A stretch of DNA of 64,000 bases, taken from Aquella oligotrophica. Lineage in GTDB: Bacteria > Pseudomonadota > Gammaproteobacteria > Burkholderiales > UBA11063. The notes beneath the pieces were generated by a model. It worked only from the letters and a program-made list of their open reading frames with translations. It was not told the origin of the DNA and searched no databases. Positions 27,099-36,216 of this stretch are shown one piece after another. Position numbers and translations under genes: made by a program. Position 1 is the first letter of the stretch, and each line of letters begins with the position of its first letter. The DNA lies in contig NZ_CP024847.1 of assembly GCF_002892535.1 (NCBI RefSeq), positions 1,116,001 through 1,180,000 on the forward strand, in the 5' to 3' direction.

Positions 27099-28361
27099 TT
27101 ACTGGTGATTATGACCTTTTTCCCAACGGTCAACAAAAACTGCCGCCATAGCATTTGCAAAAACATTGGTAGCACTGCGTCCCATATCGAGGAAGCCATC
27201 AACAGGAAATAGAATTAAAACACCAGCTTCGGGATAACCAAACGCAGCGAGAGTTGCAGCGACGATTACCAGAGAAACGCGTGGAACACCAGCAATACCT
27301 TTTGAGGTTAGCATAAGCATCAAAAGCATTGTTACTTCTTGTAGTAGCGTAGGATGATATCCGTAAAGTTGGATAATAAACATGGTGGCAAAAGTGCAGT
27401 TTAGCATCGAAGCAAGAAGGTTGAATGAGTATCCCATAGGAATAACGAATCCACTGATTTTTCTTGATACTCCGAATTTTTCAAGCTCAACTAATACACC
27501 AGGCAGTGCAACTTCAGAAGAAGATGAAGCAAAGGATAAAACAAATAAACTTGAAAGATTACGCAGTAAGCTAAATAATGGTTTTCCAACAATGATTGTT
27601 CCAATGGCAATAATAAGCACCCAAAGTATTGCCAGTCCAAGATAGAATTCAAGTAGGTAAATCAGATATGAACTGATAACTTTTACACCACTACTCATTA
27701 CCATGCTACTTACAGCACTGAACACGGCAAATGGTGCAAGATTCATAATATAGCCAGTGATTTTAAATATTATTTTGGCTACCATGTCAAAAAATTCAAA
27801 TACTGGCGCAACATCTTCACCAATTGCTACACCAGCAACCCCAAAGAAAATCGCAACTACTACTACTTGCAGAATATGGTTTTCAACAAAACCCTGAACC
27901 ATTGAGGAAGGAATAATTCCTTCAAGAAATTTCTTCAGATCCATCTGGCAATTTGTGCATAGGTTTGGATCCTGATGAATATTTGCAAGACCTGAAGCCA
28001 AAACATCATGTAAGGCAACCCCTGGTTTGAATACTTCAATAAGAACAATTCCTAGCAGTAATGCAATAAATCCGCCAGTGATAAAAATAAACATTGATTT
28101 AAAAAATAAGCGACCAAGTGATTTACTGTCACCCATTTTCGCAATTCCCGCAACCAAGGTAGTAAATACCAATGGTGCAATGATCATCTTCAGCATACGT
28201 AAGAACATGCTTGATACAATATCAAGTTTACTAGCAATTTCCTTTATTCTTTCGGGATTTCCAACTCCCATATGGACTAGTTGTCCAACTACAATTCCGG
28301 CAATAAGGGCTATTACAATGTAACGTCCCAGATTGGATTTCTTTTTAGTTTGAATTGCCAT
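27099..28361 (-). CDS. Dicarboxylate/amino-acid:cation symporter (DAACS family), divergent
   Basis: A 420-residue protein with the GltP/DctA fold. It has the N-terminal MLKMIIAPLVFTTLVAGIA, the serine-rich tip SFASSSSEVALPGVL of HP1, and the TM8 region FLDMGRSATNVFANAMAAVF. Where the family has a NMDGT-type sequence in TM7, this protein has YSFNLLASMLN, so residues that help bind Na+ and substrate are changed. Arg in DMGRS is kept, which suits an acidic substrate. It is a single-gene unit with its own terminator. The substrate is probably a dicarboxylate or acidic amino acid, but the altered motif makes it uncertain. Confidence 0.85.
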   Translation of the reverse strand: MAIQTKKKSNLGRYIVIALIAGIVVGQLVHMGVGNPERIKEIASKLDIVSSMFLRMLKMIIAPLVFTTLVAGIAKMGDSKSLGRLFFKSMFIFITGGFIALLLGIVLIEVFKPGVALHDVLASGLANIHQDPNLCTNCQMDLKKFLEGIIPSSMVQGFVENHILQVVVVAIFFGVAGVAIGEDVAPVFEFFDMVAKIIFKITGYIMNLAPFAVFSAVSSMVMSSGVKVISSYLIYLLEFYLGLAILWVLIIAIGTIIVGKPLFSLLRNLSSLFVLSFASSSSEVALPGVLVELEKFGVSRKISGFVIPMGYSFNLLASMLNCTFATMFIIQLYGYHPTLLQEVTMLLMLMLTSKGIAGVPRVSLVIVAATLAAFGYPEAGVLILFPVDGFLDMGRSATNVFANAMAAVFVDRWEKGHNHQ

Positions 28362-28519
28362 GAAAAGCTTCCCCTGTAAGTATTTTATTTTATATTTGAG
28401 CCATCTATTTTAAATGTTTTTTAGTCTTGGTAAGCAGTTTTAATTAATGCGCTGCACAATTGAAATTACCCTAGGTCTATTTCTTGGTGGCAAATAAATA
28501 GTTATTTTCTAATAGTTAA

Positions 28520-28549
28520 TTAGCAGACGTAGCCAAAATTAGCTAAAAT
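28520..28549 (+). promoter_or_regulatory. Promoter for lysA
   Basis: TTAGCA (28520-28525) and TAAAAT (28544-28549) are spaced by 18 bases, and the ribosome-binding site AAAGGAA lies 8 bases before the lysA ATG at 28583. Confidence 0.45.
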
Positions 28550-28582
28550 AGTGTCTGTAAATTTAAGCAAAGGAATCATAAA

Positions 28583-29800
28583 ATGCCTCTCGAGTATGGC
28601 AAAATTATTGAAATTGCAGAGACTTATGGGACGCCACTATATATTTATCATGCTGAGAAAATAATTGAGCAGTATAATAAACTAGCCAATGCTTTTGCTA
28701 AACGAAAGACCAGATTCTTTTATGCATGTAAGGCATTAACCAATATCAACGTCCTTAAACTTATGCATAGTCTGGGCGCAGGGCTAGATTGTGTTAGCCT
28801 CAATGAAGTGAAAATTGGTTTGCTTGCTGGTTTTAGTCCAGAGCAAATAATTTTTACACCAAATTGCATTGATTTTGCAGAGGTTGAAGCATGTAAGGAG
28901 TTGAATGTAAATATTAATATTGATAATATTTCAATTCTTGAGCAGTTTGGTAATAAATTTGGTGGGAGTTATCCGGTATGTATCAGGATTAATCCTCATA
29001 TCATGGCTGGGGGTAATTTTAAGATATCAACAGGTCATGTTGACAGCAAATTTGGAATAAGTATTCACCAACTACGACATATCCAACGCGTAGTTAAGTC
29101 AACCGGGCTTACTGTCCATGGTTTACACATGCATACTGGTAGTGAAATTAAAGATATTGATGTATTTATCCGTAGTCTTGAAATTTTACTTAATATAGCT
29201 CATGAGTTTCCTGAATTAAAGTTTCTTGATTTGGGGAGTGGGTTTAAGGTTCCCTATCAGGATGGTGATTACACCACTGATCTTGAGGTGCTGGCAAATC
29301 GTATTGGTGAGGCATTTTGTCAGTTTGAGAAAGAAGAGCAACGAGCTTTTGAAATCTGGTTTGAACCTGGGAAATTTCTAGTTAGTGAAGCTGGGTATTT
29401 TGTAGTAAAAGCAAATGTTATCAAACAAACTACTGCTACTACTTTTATTGGTGTAAATAGTGGATTTAATCACTTAATTCGCCCCATGTTTTATGACTCC
29501 TATCACAAAATAACCAATATCTCTAATCCAGATGGGGCAGAGCGGATTTATACCGTTGTTGGTAATTTGTGTGAAACCGATACGTTTGCTTGGGATCGTA
29601 AGATTACTGAAGTACATGAAGGTGATTATCTTATTTTTCATAATGCTGGTGCTTACGGTTTTGAAATGAGTAGTAACTTCAACTCACGTTGTCGTCCAGC
29701 GGAGGTAATGGTTTATCAAGATAGATACTATCAGATAAGAAAGCGAGATGAATTTGAAGATTTATTGATAAAGCAGATTGATTGTAATTTATTTAACTAA
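28583..29800 (+). CDS. lysA: Diaminopimelate decarboxylase
   Basis: A 405-residue PLP enzyme. Lys 50 in FYACKAL is the PLP Schiff-base residue. The barrel carries GLHMHTGSE, DLGSGFKVPY and the C-terminal GNLCETDTFA, with the Cys and Glu of the active site at the dimer interface. It converts meso-diaminopimelate to lysine, the last step of lysine synthesis. The next gene starts 22 bases downstream on the same strand. The nearby asd gene acts much earlier in the same pathway. A normal length and complete motif set make the assignment secure. Confidence 0.93.
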   Translation: MPLEYGKIIEIAETYGTPLYIYHAEKIIEQYNKLANAFAKRKTRFFYACKALTNINVLKLMHSLGAGLDCVSLNEVKIGLLAGFSPEQIIFTPNCIDFAEVEACKELNVNINIDNISILEQFGNKFGGSYPVCIRINPHIMAGGNFKISTGHVDSKFGISIHQLRHIQRVVKSTGLTVHGLHMHTGSEIKDIDVFIRSLEILLNIAHEFPELKFLDLGSGFKVPYQDGDYTTDLEVLANRIGEAFCQFEKEEQRAFEIWFEPGKFLVSEAGYFVVKANVIKQTTATTFIGVNSGFNHLIRPMFYDSYHKITNISNPDGAERIYTVVGNLCETDTFAWDRKITEVHEGDYLIFHNAGAYGFEMSSNFNSRCRPAEVMVYQDRYYQIRKRDEFEDLLIKQIDCNLFN

Positions 29801-29822
29801 TGAACGAATGGAAAGGAAAATG

Positions 29823-30115
29823 ATGAAATTAAGACTGTGTATGATTTTACTTTTGGGTATGGGTGTGGCGTTGGCAGCTCCGACTCCAACAAATGGTACT
29901 GATAGCATGGAGGGCACCCCAAAGTTATTATGGTTAAACCATCGGGTTCTTCACAAAAGACAACAGGAACTAAAACTCCTCAACATAGCAAAGTAAGTAA
30001 GAAGAGTACTAAAAAATCATCACATAAGCATAGTAGCAAGAAAACTAAGTCTAAAAAGAAACAGTCAACAAAAAAACATAAGTCACAAAAAATTAGAAGA
30101 TTAGGTAGCGAATAA
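29823..30115 (+). CDS. Small secreted lysine-rich protein in two frames (possible -1 frameshift gene)
   Basis: An ATG at 29823 with GGAAAA before it encodes a signal peptide (MKLRLCMILLLGMG, cleavage after ALA) and a short linker ending EGTPK. That frame stops at 29996 after an unremarkable 23 residues. The -1 frame, from GTT 29924, encodes a strongly basic Lys/Ser/His-rich tail (about 60 residues, ending at 30115) with no other obvious start. The frames join at the heptamer C CCA AAG (29917-29923), which fits X XXY YYZ with codons CCA AAG in the zero frame, and -1 slippage yields a continuous 98-residue protein. A single lost C (CCCC from CCCCC) would explain it equally. It may bind DNA, polyanions or cell wall; no family is recognised. 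Confidence 0.55.
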
Positions 30116-30133
30116 TTAATTATAATTATTCGC
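30108..30133. terminator. Bidirectional terminator between convergent genes
   Basis: GCGAATAATTA (30108-30118) pairs with TAATTATTCGC (30123-30133) with a 4-base loop. It lies between the lysine-rich protein and the convergent methyltransferase gene. No long T-run follows. Confidence 0.55.
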
Positions 30134-30989
30134 AATGAAATCTATCTGATAGCGAGTTTAAGCCAAAATCAGTAATCATTTGCTTTAATTGCTCTTTAGC
30201 TTCTGGTTTTGGCTTACCTCTATATTCAGCAATGATTAATTCATTTTTCATCGAATGTTCCCAGCCAATTAGTTCAGTGGCGGTGACTTTATAGCCATGT
30301 GCTTCAAGTTGCAGGCAGCGTAATACATTGGTCAGGTGGCTACCAAACTCACGGGTATGTATTGGATGTGCCCATAAATTATATAATTTAGGGTTACCAA
30401 GAGACTCTGCTTTCGCTTTGCGTAAAGCTACTGCAACTTCTGCTTGGCAGCAAGGGACTAGCACTATGTATTCTGCCTGTTTTTTTAGTGCAAAATCAAT
30501 CGCGTCATCAGTTGCGGTATTGCAAGCATGAAGGGCGGTTACAATATCAATTTTTTCTGGTAAGAGGTTACTACTGGCTGAGTCTGCAACTGACAGATTA
30601 AGAAATTTCATTCCTGTGAAACCTAATCTGGTTGCCAGCTCTTCTGTTTTTGTAACTAATTCAGCTCGTGTTTCAATTCCAAAAATCTGTGAGTTATCTT
30701 GAAGGTTTTTAAAGTATAAATCGTATAGGATAAAGCCCAAATATGATTTTCCAGCGCCGTGGTCAACAAGGGTTATAGCGCTTTTGCGCGATTTTAGTTC
30801 ATTAAGTAGTTTTTCTATGAACTGAAATAAGTGGTAAACCTGCTTTAATTTACGTCGGCTATCCTGATTCATTTTACCATCGCGAGTAAGAATATGTAAT
30901 TCTTTCAATAGTTCGTGCGACTGTCCTTCGCGAATTTCATGTTTTTGTTCCCTAATTGGTTTTTTATGGTCAGTTTTTAATTTTGGCAT
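30126..30989 (-). CDS. SAM-dependent methyltransferase family protein
   Basis: A 287-residue protein with a class I methyltransferase core. VDHGAGKSYLGFIL near 75-88 is the SAM-binding motif I, LHACNTATDDAID and VLVPCCQAEV are the further conserved blocks. The N-terminus is rich in Lys/Arg (MPKLKTDHKKPIREQKHE). This pattern is that of a Methyltransf_32-like group whose substrate is not known; nucleic acid or small molecules are possible. It lies 8 bases downstream of the heptose kinase gene, on the same strand, so it is probably co-transcribed. No substrate-specific motif is visible. Confidence 0.7.
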   Translation of the reverse strand: MPKLKTDHKKPIREQKHEIREGQSHELLKELHILTRDGKMNQDSRRKLKQVYHLFQFIEKLLNELKSRKSAITLVDHGAGKSYLGFILYDLYFKNLQDNSQIFGIETRAELVTKTEELATRLGFTGMKFLNLSVADSASSNLLPEKIDIVTALHACNTATDDAIDFALKKQAEYIVLVPCCQAEVAVALRKAKAESLGNPKLYNLWAHPIHTREFGSHLTNVLRCLQLEAHGYKVTATELIGWEHSMKNELIIAEYRGKPKPEAKEQLKQMITDFGLNSLSDRFHCE

Positions 30990-30997
30990 AATCTTGT

Positions 30998-31972
30998 TTA
31001 TTGATTTTTTAAATGTAATTGTAGTTCACGAACTATTTCATTTTTGGTGACTGTTGCCGTACCTAATTTACCAACCACAATTCCAGCAGCAAAATTGGCT
31101 ATCTTGACTGCATCAGTTATATCAACATTATTAGCTAGCATAAGTCCTAATGTTGCAATTACGGTATCACCAGCACCAGATACATCATATACTTCTTTGG
31201 CAAAAGTCGGATAGTTATGTGCAGTATCGCCAGTAAATAAAGTCATCCCCTCCTCACTGCGAGTAAGTAATAGGTGTTTTAAGTTTAGATTCTTACGAAG
31301 CGCATTTGCTTTTTGGATTAATTCTTCTTCAGTCTGCCAATCGCCAACTGCATCTTTTAATTCACTTCTATTGGGGGTTAAAATTGTAGAATTAGCATAT
31401 TTTTTATAATCACTACCTTTGGGGTCTATTAAAACCTGTTTGTTTTGCTGTTTGGCGATTTCAATCATTTTTAAAGTATGGCTTAGTCCACCTTTTCCAT
31501 AGTCGGATAAAATGATAACCTCATAATTTTGGATAATTTCTGAATAAGTATCAAGAACTTCGGATAAGATTTCGTGAGATGGTTTTTCTTCAAAATCAAT
31601 TCGGATTAACTGCTGGTTTCTTGCAAGAACTCTTAGTTTTACGATGGTATTAATTGACGCATCTTGTTTAAGAATCGTGGTGACGTTTTCTTTTGCCAGT
31701 AATTTCTCTAGAGCAATAGACGGCTCATCAACACCAACGACAGATAAAAGGGTAACATTCCCGCCGAGGCTCGCTATATTACGCGCTACATTGGCCGCAC
31801 CACCTGGTCGATCTTCGATCTTATTTATTTTAGCAATTGGAACTGGCGCTTCGGGTGAAATGCGACTAACATCACCAAACCAGTAACGATCTAGCATAAC
31901 ATCTCCAACTACGAGTACTTTTTTCTGATCTAGATCAGATTGTAATAAATTTAGATGATTACCAGTGAACAC
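30998..31972 (-). CDS. rfaE1: D-glycero-beta-D-manno-heptose-7-phosphate kinase
   Basis: A 324-residue PfkB-family sugar kinase. It has VVGDVMLDRYWFG near 20-33, SPEAPVP near 40-45, RPGGAANVARNIASLG and the C-terminal anion hole and base DVSGAGDTVIA, with Asp as the catalytic base. The SPEAPVP block and the lack of a C-terminal cytidylyltransferase domain identify the kinase-only form (RfaE domain I) of the bifunctional HldE. It makes heptose 1,7-bisphosphate for the LPS inner core. A GTG start at 31972 follows GGGGA with 6 bases spacing. The adenylyltransferase must be encoded elsewhere. Confidence 0.9.
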   Translation of the reverse strand: MFTGNHLNLLQSDLDQKKVLVVGDVMLDRYWFGDVSRISPEAPVPIAKINKIEDRPGGAANVARNIASLGGNVTLLSVVGVDEPSIALEKLLAKENVTTILKQDASINTIVKLRVLARNQQLIRIDFEEKPSHEILSEVLDTYSEIIQNYEVIILSDYGKGGLSHTLKMIEIAKQQNKQVLIDPKGSDYKKYANSTILTPNRSELKDAVGDWQTEEELIQKANALRKNLNLKHLLLTRSEEGMTLFTGDTAHNYPTFAKEVYDVSGAGDTVIATLGLMLANNVDITDAVKIANFAAGIVVGKLGTATVTKNEIVRELQLHLKNQ

Positions 31973-32132
31973 GTTAAATCCCCATGACTATAAAAGTTAA
32001 CTATTTCTATTTCTACCAGCAGTAATTATATCTTCTTTTGCCGCTTTGAAGAGCATATCCTTATCGTGACTAAAGTTTCCAATAGATGGCTTTGACCGAC
32101 TTTGCTAAAATCCTAAATTTTAGGGCAAGTTA

Positions 32133-32141
32133 TGCTATAAT
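32133..32141 (+). promoter_or_regulatory. Extended -10 promoter for ndk
   Basis: TGCTATAAT at 32133-32141 is a consensus -10 (TATAAT, 32136-32141) with the TGn extension. No clear -35 is seen, as for several promoters in the window. Confidence 0.6.
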
Positions 32142-32172
32142 TCGGGCTTTAAATATTCAAAGGTATTATGTA

Positions 32173-32604
32173 ATGGCAATGGAACGGACTATTTCAATTG
32201 TTAAGCCGGATGCGGTTGGTAAAAATGTTATTGGTAAAATCTACTCCCGTTTTGAAGATGCTGGACTAAAGATAATTGCAGCAAAAATGAAACACCTTTC
32301 TCAAAAAGAAGCTGAAGGTTTCTATGCCGTTCACAAAGAACGTCCATTTTTCAAAGATTTGGTTTCATTTATGACTTCAGGTCCAGTAATGATACAAGTA
32401 CTTGAAGGTGAAAGCGCAGTGGCTAAAAATCGTGAGATTATGGGGGCAACAAATCCTAAAGAAGCCGCAGCTGGTACTATCCGTGCTGATTTTGCGCAAT
32501 CTATTGATGAAAATGCTGTGCATGGTTCAGATAGTGTTGAGAATGCAGCGATTGAGATAGCCTATTTTTTCTCTGCAACTGAGATTTGCCCACGTACTAG
32601 ATAA
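32173..32604 (+). CDS. ndk: Nucleoside diphosphate kinase
   Basis: A 143-residue enzyme of the usual family length. [15 protein letters not shown] is the N-terminal strand and nucleotide site, and [12 protein letters not shown] holds the phosphorylated catalytic His. It equilibrates nucleoside triphosphates in the cytoplasm. The frame could begin at 32086, but that would add 29 residues across the promoter; AAAGG lies 9 bases before the ATG at 32173, which gives MAMERTIS, the normal start. Its stop is followed by a strong hairpin terminator, so it is a single-gene unit before the rlmN operon. Confidence 0.95.
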   Translation: MAMERTISIVKPDAVGKNVIGKIYSRFEDAGLKIIAAKMKHLSQKEAEGFYAVHKERPFFKDLVSFMTSGPVMIQVLEGESAVAKNREIMGATNPKEAAAGTIRADFAQSIDENAVHGSDSVENAAIEIAYFFSATEICPRTR

Positions 32605-32633
32605 GTAATTAATAGAATTTGCTGTTATTGTTT

Positions 32634-32664
32634 AAAAATCGTGGCAATATTTGCCACGATTTTT
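32634..32664 (+). terminator. Rho-independent terminator after ndk
   Basis: AAAAATCGTGGCAA (32634-32647) pairs with TTGCCACGATTTTT (32651-32664) with a 3-base loop and a T-tract at its 3' arm. It is a very stable 14-base stem. Confidence 0.9.
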
Positions 32665-32693
32665 ATGTTTTATTTTCCCCTCTGCTTGGATTT

Positions 32694-32722
32694 TTGAATA
32701 AATTCCTTATATAAGCTATAAT
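32694..32722 (+). promoter_or_regulatory. Promoter of the rlmN-hflC operon
   Basis: TTGAAT (32694-32699) and TATAAT (32717-32722) with a 17-base spacer give the best sigma70 promoter in the window. It is placed 45 bases before the rlmN ATG. Confidence 0.7.
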
Positions 32723-32766
32723 ATTACCTTATTTAATGATTCCCTTAAGCTTTACGAATAATAATC

Positions 32767-33861
32767 ATGAAGACTAATTTATTAAACTTTACTTTACCAA
32801 AACTGGAAGAGTATTTTCTCAGCATTGATGAGAAGAAATTCCGCGCTAGGCAAGTTTTTCGCTGGCTACATATTTATGGTGCAGAAACTTTTGCCGAAAT
32901 GACTGATATTGCGAAATCTTTGCGGGCAAAGCTTGAGGAGATTGCAGTAATTGAAGTGCCTAAGCTAGTATCAGAGGGTATTTCCTCCGATGGTACTCGA
33001 AAATGGGCGCTTGAAGTTGGAAATGGGAATAAGATTGAAACCGTATTTATTCCAGAAGATGATCGCGGGACTTTATGTGTTTCTTCGCAGGTTGGCTGCG
33101 CTTTGGAGTGTCAGTTTTGTTCAACTGCTAGGCAAGGATTTAATCGTAACTTGACAGCTGGAGAAATTGCGGGACAGTTATGGTGGGCAAATAAAAGATT
33201 AGGGCATAATCCAAAAGGTGAAAAGCTAATTACCAATGTTGTTATGATGGGTATGGGCGAACCATTGGCTAATTATGATAATGTGATTGATGCCATGAAG
33301 ATTATGCTTGATGATAATGCCTATAATCTGTCAAAACGTAAGCTAACTCTTTCCACTAGTGGTATGATTCCCGGGCTTGATCGTTTGGGGGAAGACTGTC
33401 CTGTATCTCTTGCGATAAGCCTGCACGCTTCAAATGATGAGGTTCGTGATAGGATTATTCCTTTGAATAAAAAGTATCCGATTAATGAGCTGCTTTTGGC
33501 ATGTAAGCGTTATCTTGATAAATCACCCAAAGACTATGTAACTTTTGAGTACGTAATGTTGAAAGATGTTAATGATAGTCTTGAACATGCAATTGAGTTG
33601 GCGCGACTGGTAAAAGGTATTGAGTGTAAATTTAATTTAATTCCGTTTAATCCTTTTCCTAATTCAGGGTTTGAATCTTCAAGCATGAATCAAATAGTTC
33701 GCTTTCAGAAAGTACTACAGAATGCTGGTTATGTGACAACAGTTAGAAAAACTCGTGGTGACGATATAGATGCAGCTTGTGGGCAGCTAGTTGGTAAAGT
33801 AAATGATAAAACCAAACGTCAGGAAAAATGGAAGAATTTTATTCCATTACAAGAGGTTTAA
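32767..33861 (+). CDS. rlmN: Dual-specificity rRNA/tRNA adenine-C2 methyltransferase
   Basis: A 364-residue radical-SAM enzyme. The 4Fe-4S motif is CxxxCxxC at Cys 111, 115 and 118 ([12 protein letters not shown]). The N-terminal RlmN domain has [11 protein letters not shown]. The C-terminal Cys in DIDAACGQL is the methyl-carrying one. It methylates A2503 of 23S rRNA and A37 of some tRNAs. It is the first gene of the long operon, with the lipoprotein pilW starting 4 bases after its stop. Family length and motifs are normal. Confidence 0.95.
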   Translation: MKTNLLNFTLPKLEEYFLSIDEKKFRARQVFRWLHIYGAETFAEMTDIAKSLRAKLEEIAVIEVPKLVSEGISSDGTRKWALEVGNGNKIETVFIPEDDRGTLCVSSQVGCALECQFCSTARQGFNRNLTAGEIAGQLWWANKRLGHNPKGEKLITNVVMMGMGEPLANYDNVIDAMKIMLDDNAYNLSKRKLTLSTSGMIPGLDRLGEDCPVSLAISLHASNDEVRDRIIPLNKKYPINELLLACKRYLDKSPKDYVTFEYVMLKDVNDSLEHAIELARLVKGIECKFNLIPFNPFPNSGFESSSMNQIVRFQKVLQNAGYVTTVRKTRGDDIDAACGQLVGKVNDKTKRQEKWKNFIPLQEV

Positions 33862-33865
33862 CATA

Positions 33866-34957
33866 GTGAAACAGTTGCTGCCAGTTTTTTTGCTGTCGAT
33901 GGCGCTATTTCTTGCTGCCTGCGTTACTAGTACTATTAATAGTGATGGTACAGTGCAGAAGCAGACTGTGGATAAGGTTAAGCTGTCAGAGACATATGTT
34001 GATTTGGCAATTGAATATCAGCAGCGTGGTGCGCCACAGGTAGCATTGGATAGAATAAATCTTGCGATTCAGGCAAATCCGGATAGCCCCAAGGCTTATA
34101 TGATACGGGCTATGATTTATCAGAATTTGAATCAAATTAAGGATGCTGAAAAAGATTTTAAAAAAGCAATCAGATTAGACAATGGCTATTCTGAAGCATA
34201 TGTAAATTATGCGGTGTTTTTATGTGATCAGAAAAGATTTGATGAGGCGATAAAAAATTTCGATACTGCACTTGGAAATCCTTTATATTTTACGCCTGAG
34301 GTTGCTTATTACAGTAAAGGTGTCTGTTATTATAAAAACAATCAACTTGAGTCGGCAAATGCTGATTATTTAAGAGCATTAACCTACCGTAATCCACCAC
34401 AAAACACTTATGTCGCATTAGCAAGGCTTCAGCTAGATAAAAAAAATTACACGTTGGCGAAGTATTATATAAATAAATTTAGTGGTTCACAAACTCCGGA
34501 TATCATGTGGTTACACATTCAGATACTGCAATCTCTATTGGATACAACAAATAATCCTCGTGAGCGTAAGGAGTACACCAGTTATCGTGATACAATAGGT
34601 AAATTATTGGTTACTAATTATGGCGATAGTAATGCAGCTCAACAGTATATTCTAAAATATGGTGGAGCAAATCAACCCTCTAAAGATATTGCGTCTAAAG
34701 ATCCTGCTCCTGCAAATAGTTCGAAGAGTATTATTATCGAGCCAAAAACTTCAGGTTCTACTTCGGTAGCTAAAGACACCGTGCAGGTACAGTCTAAATC
34801 TGCTGAAGCCTTACGACGAAAATATATTGTTGTAGAAGCAGGGGACACTTTATATAGTATTTCCCGCAAAAGCGGAGTTTCTATTAGTGAAATCAAGAAA
34901 ATTAATAGTATGAGTAGTGATAAAGTAGAAATTGGGTCAAAAATTTATCTAAATTGA
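33866..34957 (+). CDS. pilW: Type IV pilus biogenesis lipoprotein PilW/PilF with a C-terminal LysM domain
   Basis: A 363-residue lipoprotein with TPR repeats. A GTG at 33866 with AGAGG 9 bases upstream gives a signal peptide with the lipobox LFLAAC (Cys 19). The body (about 40-240) is a run of tetratricopeptide repeats ([56 protein letters not shown]), as in PilF/PilW that helps the PilQ secretin assemble. Unlike the usual family members of about 250 residues, it ends with a LysM domain (about 318-363, [19 protein letters not shown]), a peptidoglycan-binding motif. A linker rich in Ser/Pro/Lys joins the two. The position between rlmN and ispG is the conserved site of the family. A frame start at 33803, inside rlmN, would not give a signal peptide. 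Confidence 0.9.
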   Translation: MKQLLPVFLLSMALFLAACVTSTINSDGTVQKQTVDKVKLSETYVDLAIEYQQRGAPQVALDRINLAIQANPDSPKAYMIRAMIYQNLNQIKDAEKDFKKAIRLDNGYSEAYVNYAVFLCDQKRFDEAIKNFDTALGNPLYFTPEVAYYSKGVCYYKNNQLESANADYLRALTYRNPPQNTYVALARLQLDKKNYTLAKYYINKFSGSQTPDIMWLHIQILQSLLDTTNNPRERKEYTSYRDTIGKLLVTNYGDSNAAQQYILKYGGANQPSKDIASKDPAPANSSKSIIIEPKTSGSTSVAKDTVQVQSKSAEALRRKYIVVEAGDTLYSISRKSGVSISEIKKINSMSSDKVEIGSKIYLN

Positions 34958-34976
34958 TAGTTGCAGGAATTTAATA

Positions 34977-36194
34977 ATGGTTATTAGACATAAAACCCAT
35001 AATGTACAAGTTGGTAGTATAAATGTAGGAAGTTCTTATCCTGTAGTTGTTCAGTCAATGACAAATACCGATACTGAGGATGCAATTGCTACAGCCATTC
35101 AGATTGCTGATCTGGCGCGTGCAGGCTCTGAAGTTGTTAGGGTAACTGTAAATACTATTGAAGCTGGGCGCAAGATAAAAGAGATTAAACAACGATTGGG
35201 CGACATGGGAATAAATGTGCCAATAGTTGGTGATTTTCATTTTAATGGTCACAAAATCCTTGCTGAAGTTCCTGATTGTGCCAAATATCTCGATAAATAT
35301 CGGATTAATCCCGGTAATGTAGGGAAGGGCAGCAAGCGGGATGAGCAGTTTGCATCGATGATAAATATGGCCCGAGAATATGATAAACCTGTCAGAATTG
35401 GTGTAAATTGGGGGTCTTTGGATCAAGATTTATTAGCGCAGATGCTTGATAATAATGCCCGGCTTCAAAGTCCTCTCTCGCTAGAAGTTGTAATGCAAAA
35501 TGCTCTGATTGAATCTGCCCTACAGAGTGCTGAAAAAGCAATTGAATTGGGGCTTCCTGAAAATAAAATTTTGCTTTCGTGTAAAGTAAGTCAGGTTCAG
35601 GATTTAATAAGTGTTTATCGGCAATTAGCTAGTAAGTGTAAGTTCCCATTACATCTTGGTTTGACTGAGGCTGGAATTGGTACTAAAGGTATTGTTGCTT
35701 CAACGGCCGCCCTATCAATTCTTTTACAAGAGGGGATTGGTGATACTATCAGGATTTCTCTGACGCCAAAACCAGGCGAAAGTCGAACTCAAGAGGTTAT
35801 TGTTGCCCAAGAAATTCTCCAGTCTATGGGCTTACGCTCATTTGTTCCGGTTGTAACCTCATGTCCGGGCTGTGGGCGCACTTCTAGTGATTATTTCCAA
35901 AAGCTTGCTGATAAAATCCAAAATTATCTGCGTGAACAGATGCCTATTTGGCGCGAAACCTACCCGGGTGTTGAGACTATGAAGGTTGCAGTTATGGGCT
36001 GTGTTGTCAATGGACCTGGAGAATCCAAGCTGGCTAATATAGGTATTAGCTTGCCGGGTAAAGATGAATCTCCTGTAGCACCAGTTTATATTGATGGGCA
36101 GAAGGATGTAACCCTAAAAGGTGAGCGGATTGCTGAAGAGTTTCAGGTTTTAGTTGAGAACTATGTTAAAACTCGCTATGGTAAACTTGTTTAG
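34977..36194 (+). CDS. ispG: 4-hydroxy-3-methylbut-2-en-1-yl diphosphate synthase
   Basis: A 405-residue iron-sulfur enzyme of the MEP pathway that makes HMBPP for isoprenoids. The N-terminal TIM barrel begins [17 protein letters not shown], and the C-terminal iron-sulfur domain has SCPGCGRTS and [11 protein letters not shown], whose cysteines bind the 4Fe-4S cluster. The length fits the betaproteobacterial form, slightly longer than that of E. coli. It follows pilW by 19 bases and precedes hisS by 22. All key residues are visible. Confidence 0.95.
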   Translation: MVIRHKTHNVQVGSINVGSSYPVVVQSMTNTDTEDAIATAIQIADLARAGSEVVRVTVNTIEAGRKIKEIKQRLGDMGINVPIVGDFHFNGHKILAEVPDCAKYLDKYRINPGNVGKGSKRDEQFASMINMAREYDKPVRIGVNWGSLDQDLLAQMLDNNARLQSPLSLEVVMQNALIESALQSAEKAIELGLPENKILLSCKVSQVQDLISVYRQLASKCKFPLHLGLTEAGIGTKGIVASTAALSILLQEGIGDTIRISLTPKPGESRTQEVIVAQEILQSMGLRSFVPVVTSCPGCGRTSSDYFQKLADKIQNYLREQMPIWRETYPGVETMKVAVMGCVVNGPGESKLANIGISLPGKDESPVAPVYIDGQKDVTLKGERIAEEFQVLVENYVKTRYGKLV

Positions 36195-36216
36195 AATATA
36201 ATTTATTGGTGAAGCA

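Noticed and set aside
32086-32172. Longer N-terminus of ndk beginning at 32086
   Set aside because: It would cover the -10 element and adds residues not found in the family; ATG 32173 has the ribosome-binding site.
33803-33865. Start of pilW at 33803
   Set aside because: It lies inside rlmN and does not give a lipoprotein signal; GTG 33866 does.
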